The notes under the pieces: generated by a model
Database searches by the model: none
Told to the model about the DNA's origin: nothing
What the model saw: only the letters and a program-made list of their open reading frames with translations
Part shown: positions 1 to 7,434 of the stretch, one piece after another
How positions within the stretch are numbered: position 1 is the first letter of the stretch
How the letters are laid out: the number at the start of each line of letters is the position of its first letter
Position numbers and translations under genes: made by a program
Assembly: GCA_019120575.1 (NCBI GenBank)
Contig: DWUU01000060.1
Location: 1-61,393, forward strand
Length of the DNA: 61,393 nucleotides
From: Candidatus Mediterraneibacter quadrami
Lineage (GTDB): Bacteria; Bacillota; Clostridia; Lachnospirales; Lachnospiraceae
Direction: 5' to 3'

Positions 1-481
1 TAATCTTGATATAGCGTTGAACCTGCTTAGGACTGTCACCGCCTTCCTCTCCAATAATCTCGACTGTCTTTTTCCCTTTGAATTTGTGGTCAATTTGGCT
101 ACGCTTTCGACCGCCTTTTCTTTTCATTGCCTCATTTTTCATCATGTAGGCAAATGCCTTTTCGCTGTAGCTGATCCGCTCCCGCTGCAAATTAGAATCC
201 ACCATGGAAATAATCGCCTCGTCATCAGACATCACCCGGATGATTACGGGCAGCTTACGATATCCCAACTGCTGTGCTGCATATTTTCTTCTATGCCCTG
301 CCACAATCTCATACACACCGTCCAGGACAGGTCTAACGATCAGTGGACTGAGTATCCCGTAATTTTGAATACTTTCTTTTAGAAGCGACATCTCTTTATC
401 GTCCCTGACCTGAAATGGATGCTTCTTAAAATCACGAAGCCTCTCAATCTCAATTTCAATGACTTTCTCTTTTTCTTCCAA
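1..481 (-). CDS. ParB/RepB-family partition protein, 3' end beyond the window
   Basis: The 160 visible N-terminal residues form a ParB/Spo0J nuclease-like domain: I-x-I-ERLRDFKKHPFQV near residue 10, the LLKESIQNYGIL helix, and the CTP-binding box AGHRRKYAA near residue 65 (GxRR type), followed by SNLQRERISYSEKAFAY. The HTH begins but is cut by the window edge. The start is read as TTG at 481-479 because a near-perfect ribosome site (GGAGGAAGAA) ends five to six bases before it and no ATG lies nearby. It is a second ParB, clearly different from the chromosomal Spo0J at 4241-5155. Its place beside a tRNA with duplicated 5' halves suggests it belongs to an integrated element, where such proteins partition or regulate the excised form. 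That role is inference. Confidence 0.85.
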   Translation of the reverse strand, partial: MEEKEKVIEIEIERLRDFKKHPFQVRDDKEMSLLKESIQNYGILSPLIVRPVLDGVYEIVAGHRRKYAAQQLGYRKLPVIIRVMSDDEAIISMVDSNLQRERISYSEKAFAYMMKNEAMKRKGGRKRSQIDHKFKGKKTVEIIGEEGGDSPKQVQRYIKI

Positions 482-507
482 TTCTTCCTCCTTCTTTCTT
501 CTGAAAC

Positions 508-558
508 GTAAAAAGCCCGTTCAGATCAGATTTTTATAAATCCGATCCAAACGAGCTT
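508..558 (-). terminator. hairpin with T tract in front of the ParB-like gene
   Basis: Arms 513-533 and 538-558 pair over 21 positions. Every mismatch is a C/T or A/G change that still pairs as G-U in RNA. Read on the minus strand, the stem is followed by TTTTTAC and then the ParB ribosome site, about 20 bases on. It is either the terminator of an upstream minus-strand transcript or an attenuator of the parB-like gene. Confidence 0.65.
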
Positions 559-693
559 CTCGTTTGACATATCCATGTAATTGATATTGTATCAGCTTTT
601 TTCAGATAATCCGTAATGACGTACCGCCTGTTTATCCAGCATTTTCTCTTTTTTACTATCTAAAACACATGCTGACATCTAACCGAGCACTCA

Positions 694-778
694 TATTAGC
701 TAAACGCCCTGAAAAAAAGTATTAGCCACAGAGCATATTTATTAGCTGGAGCCGCCGATTTTTGTCCGTGTATTAGCT
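694..778 (+). repeat. four direct TATTAGCT iteron-like repeats
   Basis: TATTAGCT occurs at 694-701, 740-747 and 771-778, and TATTAGCC at 720-727. An inverted copy (AGCTAATA) lies at 851-858 inside the hairpin next to the tRNA. Spacings are 26, 20 and 31 bases, so phasing is irregular. The stretch from 559 to 823 holds no gene. Short iterated octamers next to a ParB gene could be binding sites for ParB, an integrase or an excisionase; none of these is shown. Confidence 0.5.
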
Positions 779-823
779 GAGATTTCATTCCTGACAGACC
801 CTTTTTTCTCTCCAGAAAATGAA

Positions 824-870
824 ATAAGCGGGTAATTATTCAGCCGTTCCAGCTAATAATTCCCGCTTAT
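824..870 (-). terminator. hairpin directly 3' of tRNA-Arg
   Basis: Arms 824-840 and 855-870 (ATAAGCGGG...CCCGCTTAT) pair over 16 bp with one bulged base. The hairpin begins seven bases past the tRNA 3' end on the minus strand and is followed by TTCATTTTC. Most likely it ends the tRNA transcript. Confidence 0.6.
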
Positions 871-876
871 ATTTGC

Positions 877-950
877 CGTCTCCGGGAGGATTTGAACCTC
901 TGACCCCTCGCTTAGGAGGCGAGTGCTCTATCCAGCTGAGCTACGAAGAC
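877..950 (-). tRNA. tRNA-Arg (anticodon CCT)
   Basis: A complete cloverleaf reads on the minus strand: acceptor GTCTTCG/CGGAGAC, D-arm with GCTCAGCTGGATAGAGC, anticodon stem CTCGC/GCGAG with loop CTCCTAA, and T-loop TTCAAAT. The discriminator base is G and CCA is not encoded. The anticodon CCT reads AGG arginine codons. The anticodon-loop segment is repeated twice upstream (1183-1222 and 1288-1327), which marks this gene as an integration target. Confidence 0.93.
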
Positions 951-1008
951 ATTCTCTGATTTTTGGCTTAAACACTGGGTTTTCAGCCTCTCGGTCAGAT
1001 AACCGATT

Positions 1009-1161
1009 CTATGGTAACAGCCATTTTTTATGACTGGTAACCAACAATTTTTTCTGTTTCTTTGACAGTGAAGCGAACACCTTTTTCATGTTCAACTCCT
1101 GTTCAATTCGTTTCCGTACCAGATCCGATTTGTACTCAAATCTGCCTGTCCCTGCTTCCAT
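1009..1161 (-). CDS. possible small basic protein between tRNA fragments
   Basis: A 50-residue reading frame from ATG at 1161 is rich in Lys and Arg (KSDLVRKRIEQELNMKK, LSKKQKKLLVTSHKKW) and could form two helices. No convincing ribosome site precedes the ATG. A 10-bp inverted repeat (1073-1082 / 1163-1172, GCGAACACCT) brackets most of the frame. I do not recognise it; it may be a remnant of a mobile-element gene trapped between two attachment-like repeats. Confidence 0.25.
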   Translation of the reverse strand: MEAGTGRFEYKSDLVRKRIEQELNMKKVFASLSKKQKKLLVTSHKKWLLP

Positions 1162-1182
1162 GAGGTGTTCGCTTACCAAACA

Positions 1183-1222
1183 CTTAGGAGGCGGACCCTC
1201 TATCCTACTGAGGTACTGGGAC
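1183..1222 (-). repeat. 40-nt partial copy of the tRNA-Arg 5' half (att-like)
   Basis: On the minus strand this segment aligns without gaps to the first 40 bases of tRNA-Arg, from the acceptor through the anticodon loop. The exact core CTTAGGAGGCG (plus strand) is shared, the D-arm is diverged, and no 3' half follows. It is best explained as an attachment-site remnant left by an element that recombines at the anticodon loop. Confidence 0.7.
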
Positions 1223-1287
1223 ATTATTCAATTTTATCTATAAAACTCAGCTAGAAAAAGCAAGTTAGGCGATTGCTCCAACACGCC

Positions 1288-1327
1288 CTTAGGAGGCGGT
1301 CGCTCTATCCTGCTGAGCTACGGAAAC
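1288..1327 (-). repeat. second 40-nt copy of the tRNA-Arg 5' half (att-like)
   Basis: I count 34 of 40 bases identical to the 5' half of the intact tRNA-Arg, including the same 11-base core at the anticodon loop; the 3' half is absent. As the copy farthest upstream on the tRNA strand it may be the original chromosomal 5' half, displaced by insertions that each rebuilt the tRNA. A small hairpin (TGTGCCG/CGGCACA, 1336-1351) lies just beyond. Confidence 0.7.
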
Positions 1328-1394
1328 ATTTATGCTGTGCCGTTCGGCACAACAATTAATATACCACGTTTTTTCGGTTTTCACAACTGTTTTA

Positions 1395-2270
1395 TCAGAA
1401 ATTGATGTACCCCTGCAGCCAGACTGTCCCCTTATACCGGCGTCCGATCTCCGGCTCGCCCATCACACAGTCAACCGGTACGCAGATGTCAAACTCCATC
1501 TCATTTACTTCAAGCTTCATCTGGTACAGTTCTGTACCGGTAAGGGAGTTTTTCCGTCGTCTGACTGCCAGGATCTTCCCCATGATGGAGTAAAGGTCGC
1601 ACTCAATGCCGTAAGGCATGAAATACGTGTCCACAATGGAAAATACATCCTCATTTGCCAGCCTTCTTGACACCTGGGAATACATATCGATATCATCCAG
1701 GGTCAGCGTTTCGATGGCCGTCTGGTCTCCGCTCCTTGCCGCGTTCAGCAGCATTTTCCGGTTGTCGGAAGCCTCCCGGTCGCTCTCCATTTTCCGCTCA
1801 TCTTTTATAACGGGAAGAAGGATCATGCCGGACAGCGACAGCCCGGACAGGGTCACGGATGTGGTAAGATCCTTTATAAATCCCGCCTGCCGCTCGCGCA
1901 TATATTCGATGCCGTTCTGCACGGTGAAGATCAGGCTGATGCCGATCCGGGAATCCTCGCACATGCCCACATACTGTTCTTTTTCGATCTTGCGTTCCAC
2001 CGCGATCTCCGAATAGGTGCTGATCCCGCTCCCCTGGAAGTAGGGGAAATAATAGGCCGGCTCAAACACATCATTCTCATCCAGTTCCCCGCACATCGAG
2101 ATTCCAATGCACTGTCCGTATTCTTTTCTGATCTCGCAGAAATCCTCGCCCTGCCGGTAAGAGACGATGGTCTGATGATTGAAGTTCTCGCGAACGTCTC
2201 TCAGCACGGCTTTCAGCTCATTTTTTGTCCGGATATCACCAAATCCGATTGCTTTTAAATATTGATGCAT
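1395..2270 (-). CDS. DUF3881 family protein
   Basis: A 291-residue soluble protein with no signal peptide or membrane segment. The N-terminus MHQYLKAIGFGDI and the C-terminal half, with a conserved YGIECDLYSIMGKI stretch and a beta-rich end, match the DUF3881 family as I know it from Lachnospiraceae. No enzymatic motif is visible and the function is unknown. It is the last gene of the minus-strand parA-parB-DUF4446-serS run, 28 bases after serS, so it is probably co-transcribed. The downstream side carries the tRNA-derived repeats. Confidence 0.8.
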   Translation of the reverse strand: MHQYLKAIGFGDIRTKNELKAVLRDVRENFNHQTIVSYRQGEDFCEIRKEYGQCIGISMCGELDENDVFEPAYYFPYFQGSGISTYSEIAVERKIEKEQYVGMCEDSRIGISLIFTVQNGIEYMRERQAGFIKDLTTSVTLSGLSLSGMILLPVIKDERKMESDREASDNRKMLLNAARSGDQTAIETLTLDDIDMYSQVSRRLANEDVFSIVDTYFMPYGIECDLYSIMGKILAVRRRKNSLTGTELYQMKLEVNEMEFDICVPVDCVMGEPEIGRRYKGTVWLQGYINF

Positions 2271-2298
2271 TCTGTCTTGTCTACCTCAAACTGCCACC

Positions 2299-3585
2299 TT
2301 ATTTCTTCGGAACGATTCTTTCATTCCCGCCCATGTACGGCCTTAATACCTCCGGGATACGGACGGAACCGTCCGCCTGAAGATTGTTCTCCAGGAATGC
2401 GATCAGCATTCTCGGCGGAGCCACTACGGTGTTATTTAATGTATGCGCGAAATAGTTTCCGTTTTCACCTTTTACGCGGATGCCAAGCCTTCTTGCCTGC
2501 GCGTCGCCCAGGTTGGAGCAGCTTCCCACTTCAAAATATTTCTGCTGGCGCGGGGACCACGCCTCCACATCCACAGACTTCACTTTCAGGTCTGCCAGGT
2601 CGCCGGAACAGCACTCCAGCGTTCTTACCGGGATATCCATGGAACGGAACAGGTCTACCGTGTTCTTCCACAGCTTCTCGTACCACTGCATGCTCTCTTC
2701 CGGTTTGCAGACTACGACCATCTCCTGTTTCTCAAACTGGTGGATCCTGTAGACGCCTCTCTCCTCGATGCCATGCGCGCCTTTTTCTTTTCTGAAGCAC
2801 GGCGAATAGCTGGTAAGTGTCTGTGGAAGTTCATCTTCCATAAGCTGTGTATTGATAAATTTGCCGATCATGGAGTGCTCGCTCGTACCGATGAGGTAGA
2901 GATCCTCTCCCTCGATCTTGTACATCATGGCGTCCATTTCTGCAAAACTCATAACGCCTGTAACGACGTTGCTGCGGATCATAAACGGAGGCACGCAATA
3001 GGTAAATCCCCTGTTAATCATGAAATCACGCGCATAGGAGATCACTGCAGAATGAAGTCTCGCAATGTCGCCCATCAGATAATAGAATCCGTTTCCGGCC
3101 ACTCTTCTTGCGCTGTCCAGATCGATCCCGTTAAAGGACTCCATGATCTCGGTATGATACGGGATCTCAAAATCCGGAACAACCGGCTCGCCGAAACGCT
3201 CCAGTTCCACATTTTCACTGTCGTCTTTGCCGATCGGCACAGACGGATCAATAATGTTCGGGATCGTCATCATAATCTGACGGATCTTTTCTTCAACCTC
3301 TTTTTCCTCTTCGGAAAGTTCATCAATCCTGCCGGCGCTTTCCGCCACTTTCTTTTTCAGCGCCTCTGCTTCCTCGAATTTCTTCTGCGCCATCATAGCT
3401 CCGATCTGTTTGGAAGCCTTGTTTTTCTCCGCGCGAAGCGCCTCTACTTCCTGCTTGATCTCGCGGTTTCTCTGGTCCAGACCGATCACCTCGTCTACAA
3501 GAGGAAGTTTCTCATCCTGAAATTTATTTTTAATATTCTGCTTTACAATATCCGGGTTATTTCTTAAAAATTTGATGTCTAACAT
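2299..3585 (-). CDS. serS: serine--tRNA ligase
   Basis: Charges tRNA-Ser with serine in the cytosol. The 428 residues are the usual length. Residues 1-100 form the long antiparallel coiled-coil arm that contacts the tRNA variable arm (many Lys/Glu, EALRAEKNKASKQI). The class II core carries motif 2 near residues 260-270 (SPCFRKEKGA) and motif 3 near 390 (NNTVVAPPRMLIAFLEN). ATG at 3585 starts the canonical MLDIKFLRNNPD. The gene follows DUF4446 by four bases and so appears translationally coupled. No T-box leader is seen, as expected for an internal operon gene. Confidence 0.97.
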   Translation of the reverse strand: MLDIKFLRNNPDIVKQNIKNKFQDEKLPLVDEVIGLDQRNREIKQEVEALRAEKNKASKQIGAMMAQKKFEEAEALKKKVAESAGRIDELSEEEKEVEEKIRQIMMTIPNIIDPSVPIGKDDSENVELERFGEPVVPDFEIPYHTEIMESFNGIDLDSARRVAGNGFYYLMGDIARLHSAVISYARDFMINRGFTYCVPPFMIRSNVVTGVMSFAEMDAMMYKIEGEDLYLIGTSEHSMIGKFINTQLMEDELPQTLTSYSPCFRKEKGAHGIEERGVYRIHQFEKQEMVVVCKPEESMQWYEKLWKNTVDLFRSMDIPVRTLECCSGDLADLKVKSVDVEAWSPRQQKYFEVGSCSNLGDAQARRLGIRVKGENGNYFAHTLNNTVVAPPRMLIAFLENNLQADGSVRIPEVLRPYMGGNERIVPKK

Positions 3586-3589
3586 AATC

Positions 3590-4135
3590 TTATCCTCTCA
3601 TTCTTTTTGATGATTTTTTCTTCTTTATTTCATTCGCTTCCTGGCAGATCGTCTTTTCTAGACATTCCTGCTCTTCCTCGGAAAGTTCAATATGCGTTTC
3701 TCCCCTGACGACTTCCTTGATATAGGTGTAACATCCTTCTCTGCTGTGCATTGCATTAAAGATCCAGCCGCTGTTCTCACCGTCCAGCATCGTAAGAACA
3801 AAGCTCAGGTTGCCGCCCATTTCATGAAATGCATCATATTTTACAATTCCGGACTTCTGATAATGGCTCTTCATCTGCTTTGACAGTTTTTTTACATGAC
3901 CTTCATTTTCTTTCACAAGTCCGGCGATCTCGTCCAGTTCGCTGAATTTCCTGTAAATGCTTTTCTCCAGATCTTTTCCGTTTTTACCCTTCATAAAGAC
4001 TGAATATCTCTTTTCCAGTCGCTTATAAATGTCATAAAGTACAACAAGCAGTACAATCAGCGCTACCTGCATTATAAATAAGATAATAAAAATATAAAAC
4101 GGATCAATTCCTAATTGGTCCAGTATTCCTGTCAT
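3590..4135 (-). CDS. DUF4446 family membrane-anchored protein
   Basis: 181 residues with one N-terminal membrane helix (about 13-35, FYIFIILFIMQVALIVLLVV), then a coiled-coil stretch (SELDEIAGLVKENEGHVKKL) and a compact domain with YDAFHEMGGNLSFVLTMLD, the signature of DUF4446. The C-terminus is Lys-rich. The family recurs beside parB and serS in Clostridia; its role is unknown, though the location suggests a link to chromosome segregation or the envelope. About 105 bases with no obvious signal separate it from parB. Confidence 0.85.
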   Translation of the reverse strand: MTGILDQLGIDPFYIFIILFIMQVALIVLLVVLYDIYKRLEKRYSVFMKGKNGKDLEKSIYRKFSELDEIAGLVKENEGHVKKLSKQMKSHYQKSGIVKYDAFHEMGGNLSFVLTMLDGENSGWIFNAMHSREGCYTYIKEVVRGETHIELSEEEQECLEKTICQEANEIKKKKSSKRMRG

Positions 4136-4240
4136 TTATGGTACATCTCCTTCTAATCATATAAACTCCCTCGTTTTTCACTCATTTTGCCGATATATCC
4201 CGATATCCGTTCTGTTGAGAAACTGACCACAGACTCTGTC

Positions 4241-5155
4241 TTACTCTGTATGAATAGACATGATCAGATCATAAATTCTTTCCAGTTCGTCCTCTGAATA
4301 GTATTCTATCTCTATCTTTCCTTTTCCATTCGCCTTTGCGTTGACTCTGACTTTTGTCCCGATAATCCCTTTCATACGTTCTTCCAGATTTTCATAAACA
4401 AACGTATGTTCTATTTTTTCTTTTCTGACCATCTTTTTCGGGTCTTTAAGCGCTTTTACAAGCTTTTCTGTCTCACGGACACTCAGCTTTTCATCGAATA
4501 TTCGGTTTGCAAGCTGATACTGCTGCTCCTCATCGTCAAGCGCCAGCAGTGCTCTCGCATGTCCTGTACTGATCATGTCGTCTATGATCATCTGCTGTAC
4601 GCGATCACTGAGTTTCAGAAGTCTCATAGAATTGGTTACAGCAGTTCTGCTCTTGGAAACACGCTCCGCAACCTCGTCCTGCTTCAGGTTGAATTCTTCA
4701 AGCAAGCGTTTAAATGCCCTCGCTTCCTCGATCGGGTTCAGATTCTCCCGCTGTATGTTCTCGATCAGCGATATCTCTACGATCTCCTGATCTGTATAAT
4801 TCTTGATAATCACAGGAACTTCCTTAATTCCTGCCATTTTTGCAGCACGCCATCTTCTCTCTCCGGCAATAATCTCATAGTAATCTTTTTTCTGCTGAAC
4901 AATCAGTGGCTGCAGAATTCCAAACTGTTTAATCGAATCAGCCAGTTCTACAAGGGAGTCCTCATCAAAATCTTTTCTTGGCTGTTCCCGGTTCGGTTCT
5001 ACACTGTTGATCTTCACCATTACCTCGCCGGTTTTATCTTCTTTCTTAGAATCATCAAAAGTCTTCTTTGCAGAAGTTTTTTCTGATTTTTCGGAAGTTT
5101 TATTCGGGATAAGACTGTCAAGCCCTTTCCCTAATCCATTTCTTTTTGCAGCCAT
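4241..5155 (-). CDS. parB: chromosome-partitioning protein ParB (Spo0J)
   Basis: CTP-dependent DNA clamp that loads at parS, spreads, and recruits SMC and the ParA ATPase near the origin. The 304 residues show the basic N-terminal tail with the ParA-stimulating start MAAKRNGLGKGLDSLIP, box I (NREQPRKDFDEDSL), the CTP-binding box GERRWRAAKMAG, box II ENIQRENLNPIEEA, an HTH (KQDEVAERVSKSRTAV) and a C-terminal dimer domain. It lies two bases after parA, and two parS sites sit just upstream of the operon (6269, 6324). Confidence 0.96.
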   Translation of the reverse strand: MAAKRNGLGKGLDSLIPNKTSEKSEKTSAKKTFDDSKKEDKTGEVMVKINSVEPNREQPRKDFDEDSLVELADSIKQFGILQPLIVQQKKDYYEIIAGERRWRAAKMAGIKEVPVIIKNYTDQEIVEISLIENIQRENLNPIEEARAFKRLLEEFNLKQDEVAERVSKSRTAVTNSMRLLKLSDRVQQMIIDDMISTGHARALLALDDEEQQYQLANRIFDEKLSVRETEKLVKALKDPKKMVRKEKIEHTFVYENLEERMKGIIGTKVRVNAKANGKGKIEIEYYSEDELERIYDLIMSIHTE

Positions 5156-5157
5156 AA

Positions 5158-5925
5158 CTATTTCTCTCCTTTGTTGATAACTTCTTCAGCAAGCAGCATG
5201 TAGCTTTCCGCTCCTGTTGACTTCGGATCATACAGATTGATCGGCATTCCGTAACTCGGAGCCTCTGCCAGCCGCACATTTCTCGGAATGATCGTTTTAT
5301 AAATATTCTGATTAAGATTATCTTTCACATTTTCTACAACCTGCAGAGAGAGGTTTGTTCTGGCATCATACATCGTAAATACAACACCCTCAATCTCAAG
5401 ATTTGAATTCAGTCGTTCCTGTACCAGCTCAATCGTATGAATAAGCTGGCTGAGACCTTCCAGCGCATAATATTCACATTGTATAGGCACAATCACAGAG
5501 TCAGCCGTTGTCATAGCATTTATTGTCAGCATACTTAATGCCGGAGGACAGTCAATCACGATAAAATCATAATTATCTTTTATCTTCTCAACCTCATTTT
5601 TCAGTATATATTCCTTATTATCAATACCAATCAGCTCAATTTCCGCCGCTGACAGATCTATATTTGACGGAAGAACGTCCAGATTTTCCTGAACATCTTT
5701 GCAAATGCATTCTTCTATCCCTGCATTTCCGATTATAAGATCATATACTGTATTTCCAACTCCGTCTTTGTCCACCCCAAGACCACTGGTCATGTTTCCC
5801 TGCGGATCCATGTCCAGAGCCAGCACTTTCTTATCGAAACTGGCAAGACAGGACGAAAGATTGATAGCTGTCGTAGTTTTTCCTACTCCGCCCTTTTGAT
5901 TGGCTATTGCGATAACTCTCCCCAT
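5158..5925 (-). CDS. parA: chromosome-partitioning ATPase ParA (Soj)
   Basis: Deviant Walker-A ATPase that works with ParB on origin segregation and, in Bacillus, on DnaA control. The 255-residue protein begins MGRVIAIANQKGG and has the KGGVGKTTTAINL P-loop at residues 11-23, the DMDPQGN switch region and the VIDCPPAL Walker B. ATG at 5925 is chosen because AGGAGG lies five bases upstream and the protein then has normal family length; the frame stays open further upstream only because it runs through the 130-bp repeat. Three repeated -10 elements lie upstream, at 5975, 6105 and 6235. Confidence 0.96.
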   Translation of the reverse strand: MGRVIAIANQKGGVGKTTTAINLSSCLASFDKKVLALDMDPQGNMTSGLGVDKDGVGNTVYDLIIGNAGIEECICKDVQENLDVLPSNIDLSAAEIELIGIDNKEYILKNEVEKIKDNYDFIVIDCPPALSMLTINAMTTADSVIVPIQCEYYALEGLSQLIHTIELVQERLNSNLEIEGVVFTMYDARTNLSLQVVENVKDNLNQNIYKTIIPRNVRLAEAPSYGMPINLYDPKSTGAESYMLLAEEVINKGEK

Positions 5926-5971
5926 AGCTGCCTCCTGATACTCTGTATTTTCTGATGCAACGCGTTGCGCA

Positions 5972-6243
5972 ATCATTATACCACGCGCGCAGGAAAGGAA
6001 GCGTCGCCTCTGGCGGCATTTTCTTTCCAAGCCGTGGCTCGCCGGTATAATCCCGGCACAGCCGGGCAGCCCGGATTCCGGGCTGGATTGCGTCCTGCTC
6101 TATCATTATACCACGTGCGCAGGAAAGGAAGCGTCGCCTCTGGCGGCATTTTCTTTCCAAGCCGTGGCTCGCCGGTATAATCCCGGCATAGCCGGGCAGC
6201 CCGGATTCCGGGCTGGATTGCGTCCTGCGCAATCATTATACCA
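5972..6243. repeat. 130-bp tandem duplication (two copies plus 12 bp) upstream of parA
   Basis: Copy 1 is 5972-6101, copy 2 is 6102-6231 and a 12-base partial third copy follows. The copies differ at only a few positions. Each starts with ATCATTATACCA, which on the minus strand is TGGTATAATGAT, an extended -10. Each also contains GC-rich self-complementary blocks (GGAAAG...CTTTCC and CCGGGC.../GCCCGG). Confidence 0.95.
6235..6242 (-). promoter_or_regulatory. extended -10 promoter of parA (outermost of three)
   Basis: On the minus strand the sequence reads TATGGTATAATGAT, so TGG precedes a perfect TATAAT at 6240-6235. The same element recurs at 5980-5975 and 6110-6105 at the start of each 130-bp repeat, so parA may be read from three starts. 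No good -35 is seen, as is common for extended -10 promoters. Confidence 0.55.
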
Positions 6244-6268
6244 TATTTCACCGTGATATTACATCAAA

Positions 6269-6284
6269 TGTTTCACGTGAAACA
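6269..6284. promoter_or_regulatory. parS site 1
   Basis: The sequence is the exact 16-bp palindrome TGTTTCACGTGAAACA, the ParB-binding parS consensus of Firmicutes and most bacteria. It lies about 340 bases upstream of the parA start. Confidence 0.95.
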
Positions 6285-6310
6285 TTAATTTTTATTGTTT
6301 AATTTTTACA

Positions 6311-6352
6311 AATCTATATTCAATGTTTCACGTGAAACATTGAATATAGATT
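6311..6352. promoter_or_regulatory. parS site 2 within a 42-bp perfect palindrome
   Basis: The exact parS 16-mer occupies 6324-6339. The flanks continue the symmetry perfectly to 21 bp on each side (AATCTATATTCAA at the left end and its complement at the right), with no loop. It is 55 bases from site 1. Confidence 0.95.
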
Positions 6353-6386
6353 CCACAGAATTTATTCGACACATCACCGCCTTTTC

Positions 6387-6415
6387 TTTACTAAAGCACC
6401 TGTCTGTAGTATAAT
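6387..6415 (+). promoter_or_regulatory. promoter of the alpha/beta hydrolase gene
   Basis: TTTACT at 6387-6392, a 17-base spacer and a perfect TATAAT at 6410-6415. It lies about 30 bases upstream of the coding start. Confidence 0.6.
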
Positions 6416-6447
6416 AATTATATTATATTTGAAAGCAGGTGATCGTA

Positions 6448-7410
6448 TTGTCCTGGAAGAAAAACCTTGGAATTCTGGCGTGTTTTGTAGGTACAGCTGT
6501 CGGCACAATGCATGTGATCAACAGAGTTTTTACACATATTGCCACTGCATATAATTATCTTGACGGAAATGATCTTAAATACTACGATTGGAGATTTGGC
6601 CGTATCGCATATAGAAAGACCGGCTCTGGATCTCCTGTATTACTTGTACATAATTTTGACGTGTGCTCATCTATGCATGAATGGAATAATATTGAAGCAG
6701 AACTTGCAAAAACAAATACGGTATACAGCATTGATCTGCTTGGATGCGGATGTTCAGAACGTCCGATCCTTACATATACCAATTTTCTTTATGTACAGTT
6801 GATCAATGACTTTATTAAAAATGTTATCGATGAAAAAGCAGACGTCATTGTATCCGGCAACTCAGCTTCATTTGTCCTTATGGCATGTGCCAATGATGAA
6901 ACGATTATAAACCGGATCGTTATGATCAATCCGCAGAACCTGGCATCTCTTGCAAAAATGCCTACAAAACGTAGTAAATTCATTAAATATCTGCTCTATA
7001 CCCCTGTGATCGGCACATTTATCTACAATATGAGGGTAAATAAGCGGACAATCAGCCAGAAATTTTATTCTGACTGCTACTATGATGTAAACGAAGTGAA
7101 TGAAAAGGATATTCTCACATGTTTTGAAGCGTCACATAAAGATAAAACACGTTCAAGATACCTGTATGCCTGCCAGAAATCACGGTATACAAATGCAAAT
7201 ATCCTGTTCTGCCTCGGCAAGTTAACAAACAGCATCTTCATCATCTCCGGAAACGGAAATCCTGAAAACGCTCTTATTGCAGAACAATACCAGAATCAGC
7301 TCCCATCGATCGAAATCGTAGGAATCAATAACACTAAAGATCTGCCGCACCTGGAAAAAGCAGATGAATTTCTCGCTCATGTGCAGGTACTGCTGACGGA
7401 GGAGGATTAG
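6448..7410 (+). CDS. membrane-anchored alpha/beta-hydrolase fold protein
   Basis: About 320 residues. An N-terminal hydrophobic segment (residues 5-25, LGILACFVGTAVGTMHVI) probably anchors it to the membrane. The fold is shown by the oxyanion stretch VLLVHNFDVCSS, the acidic strand VYSIDLLGCGCSERP, the nucleophile elbow SGNSAS (Ser, in place of the usual GxSxG glycine) and a late His in LPHLEK. The substrate is unknown. TTG at 6448 is preferred because AGGTGATC, an excellent 16S match, lies just upstream; GTG at 6439 falls inside that site. Its A+T-rich codons differ somewhat from the flanking operons. It stands alone, diverging from parA. Confidence 0.8.
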   Translation: MSWKKNLGILACFVGTAVGTMHVINRVFTHIATAYNYLDGNDLKYYDWRFGRIAYRKTGSGSPVLLVHNFDVCSSMHEWNNIEAELAKTNTVYSIDLLGCGCSERPILTYTNFLYVQLINDFIKNVIDEKADVIVSGNSASFVLMACANDETIINRIVMINPQNLASLAKMPTKRSKFIKYLLYTPVIGTFIYNMRVNKRTISQKFYSDCYYDVNEVNEKDILTCFEASHKDKTRSRYLYACQKSRYTNANILFCLGKLTNSIFIISGNGNPENALIAEQYQNQLPSIEIVGINNTKDLPHLEKADEFLAHVQVLLTEED

Positions 7411-7434
7411 TATCTTCAGATATACAAGATGCAT

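Noticed and set aside
1332-2016. Plus-strand frames opposite the DUF3881 gene
   Set aside because: They lie antisense to a recognisable family gene, have no ribosome sites and show compositional bias typical of shadow frames.
2271-4240. T-box leader for serS
   Set aside because: serS is preceded by the DUF4446 gene at a four-base distance, and no T-box sequence is seen in the gap in front of DUF4446.
5831-6251. Minus-strand reading frames with repeated peptides upstream of parA
   Set aside because: They only translate the 130-bp tandem duplication. They have no ribosome sites, the peptide repeats simply mirror the DNA repeat, and the region holds the parA promoters.
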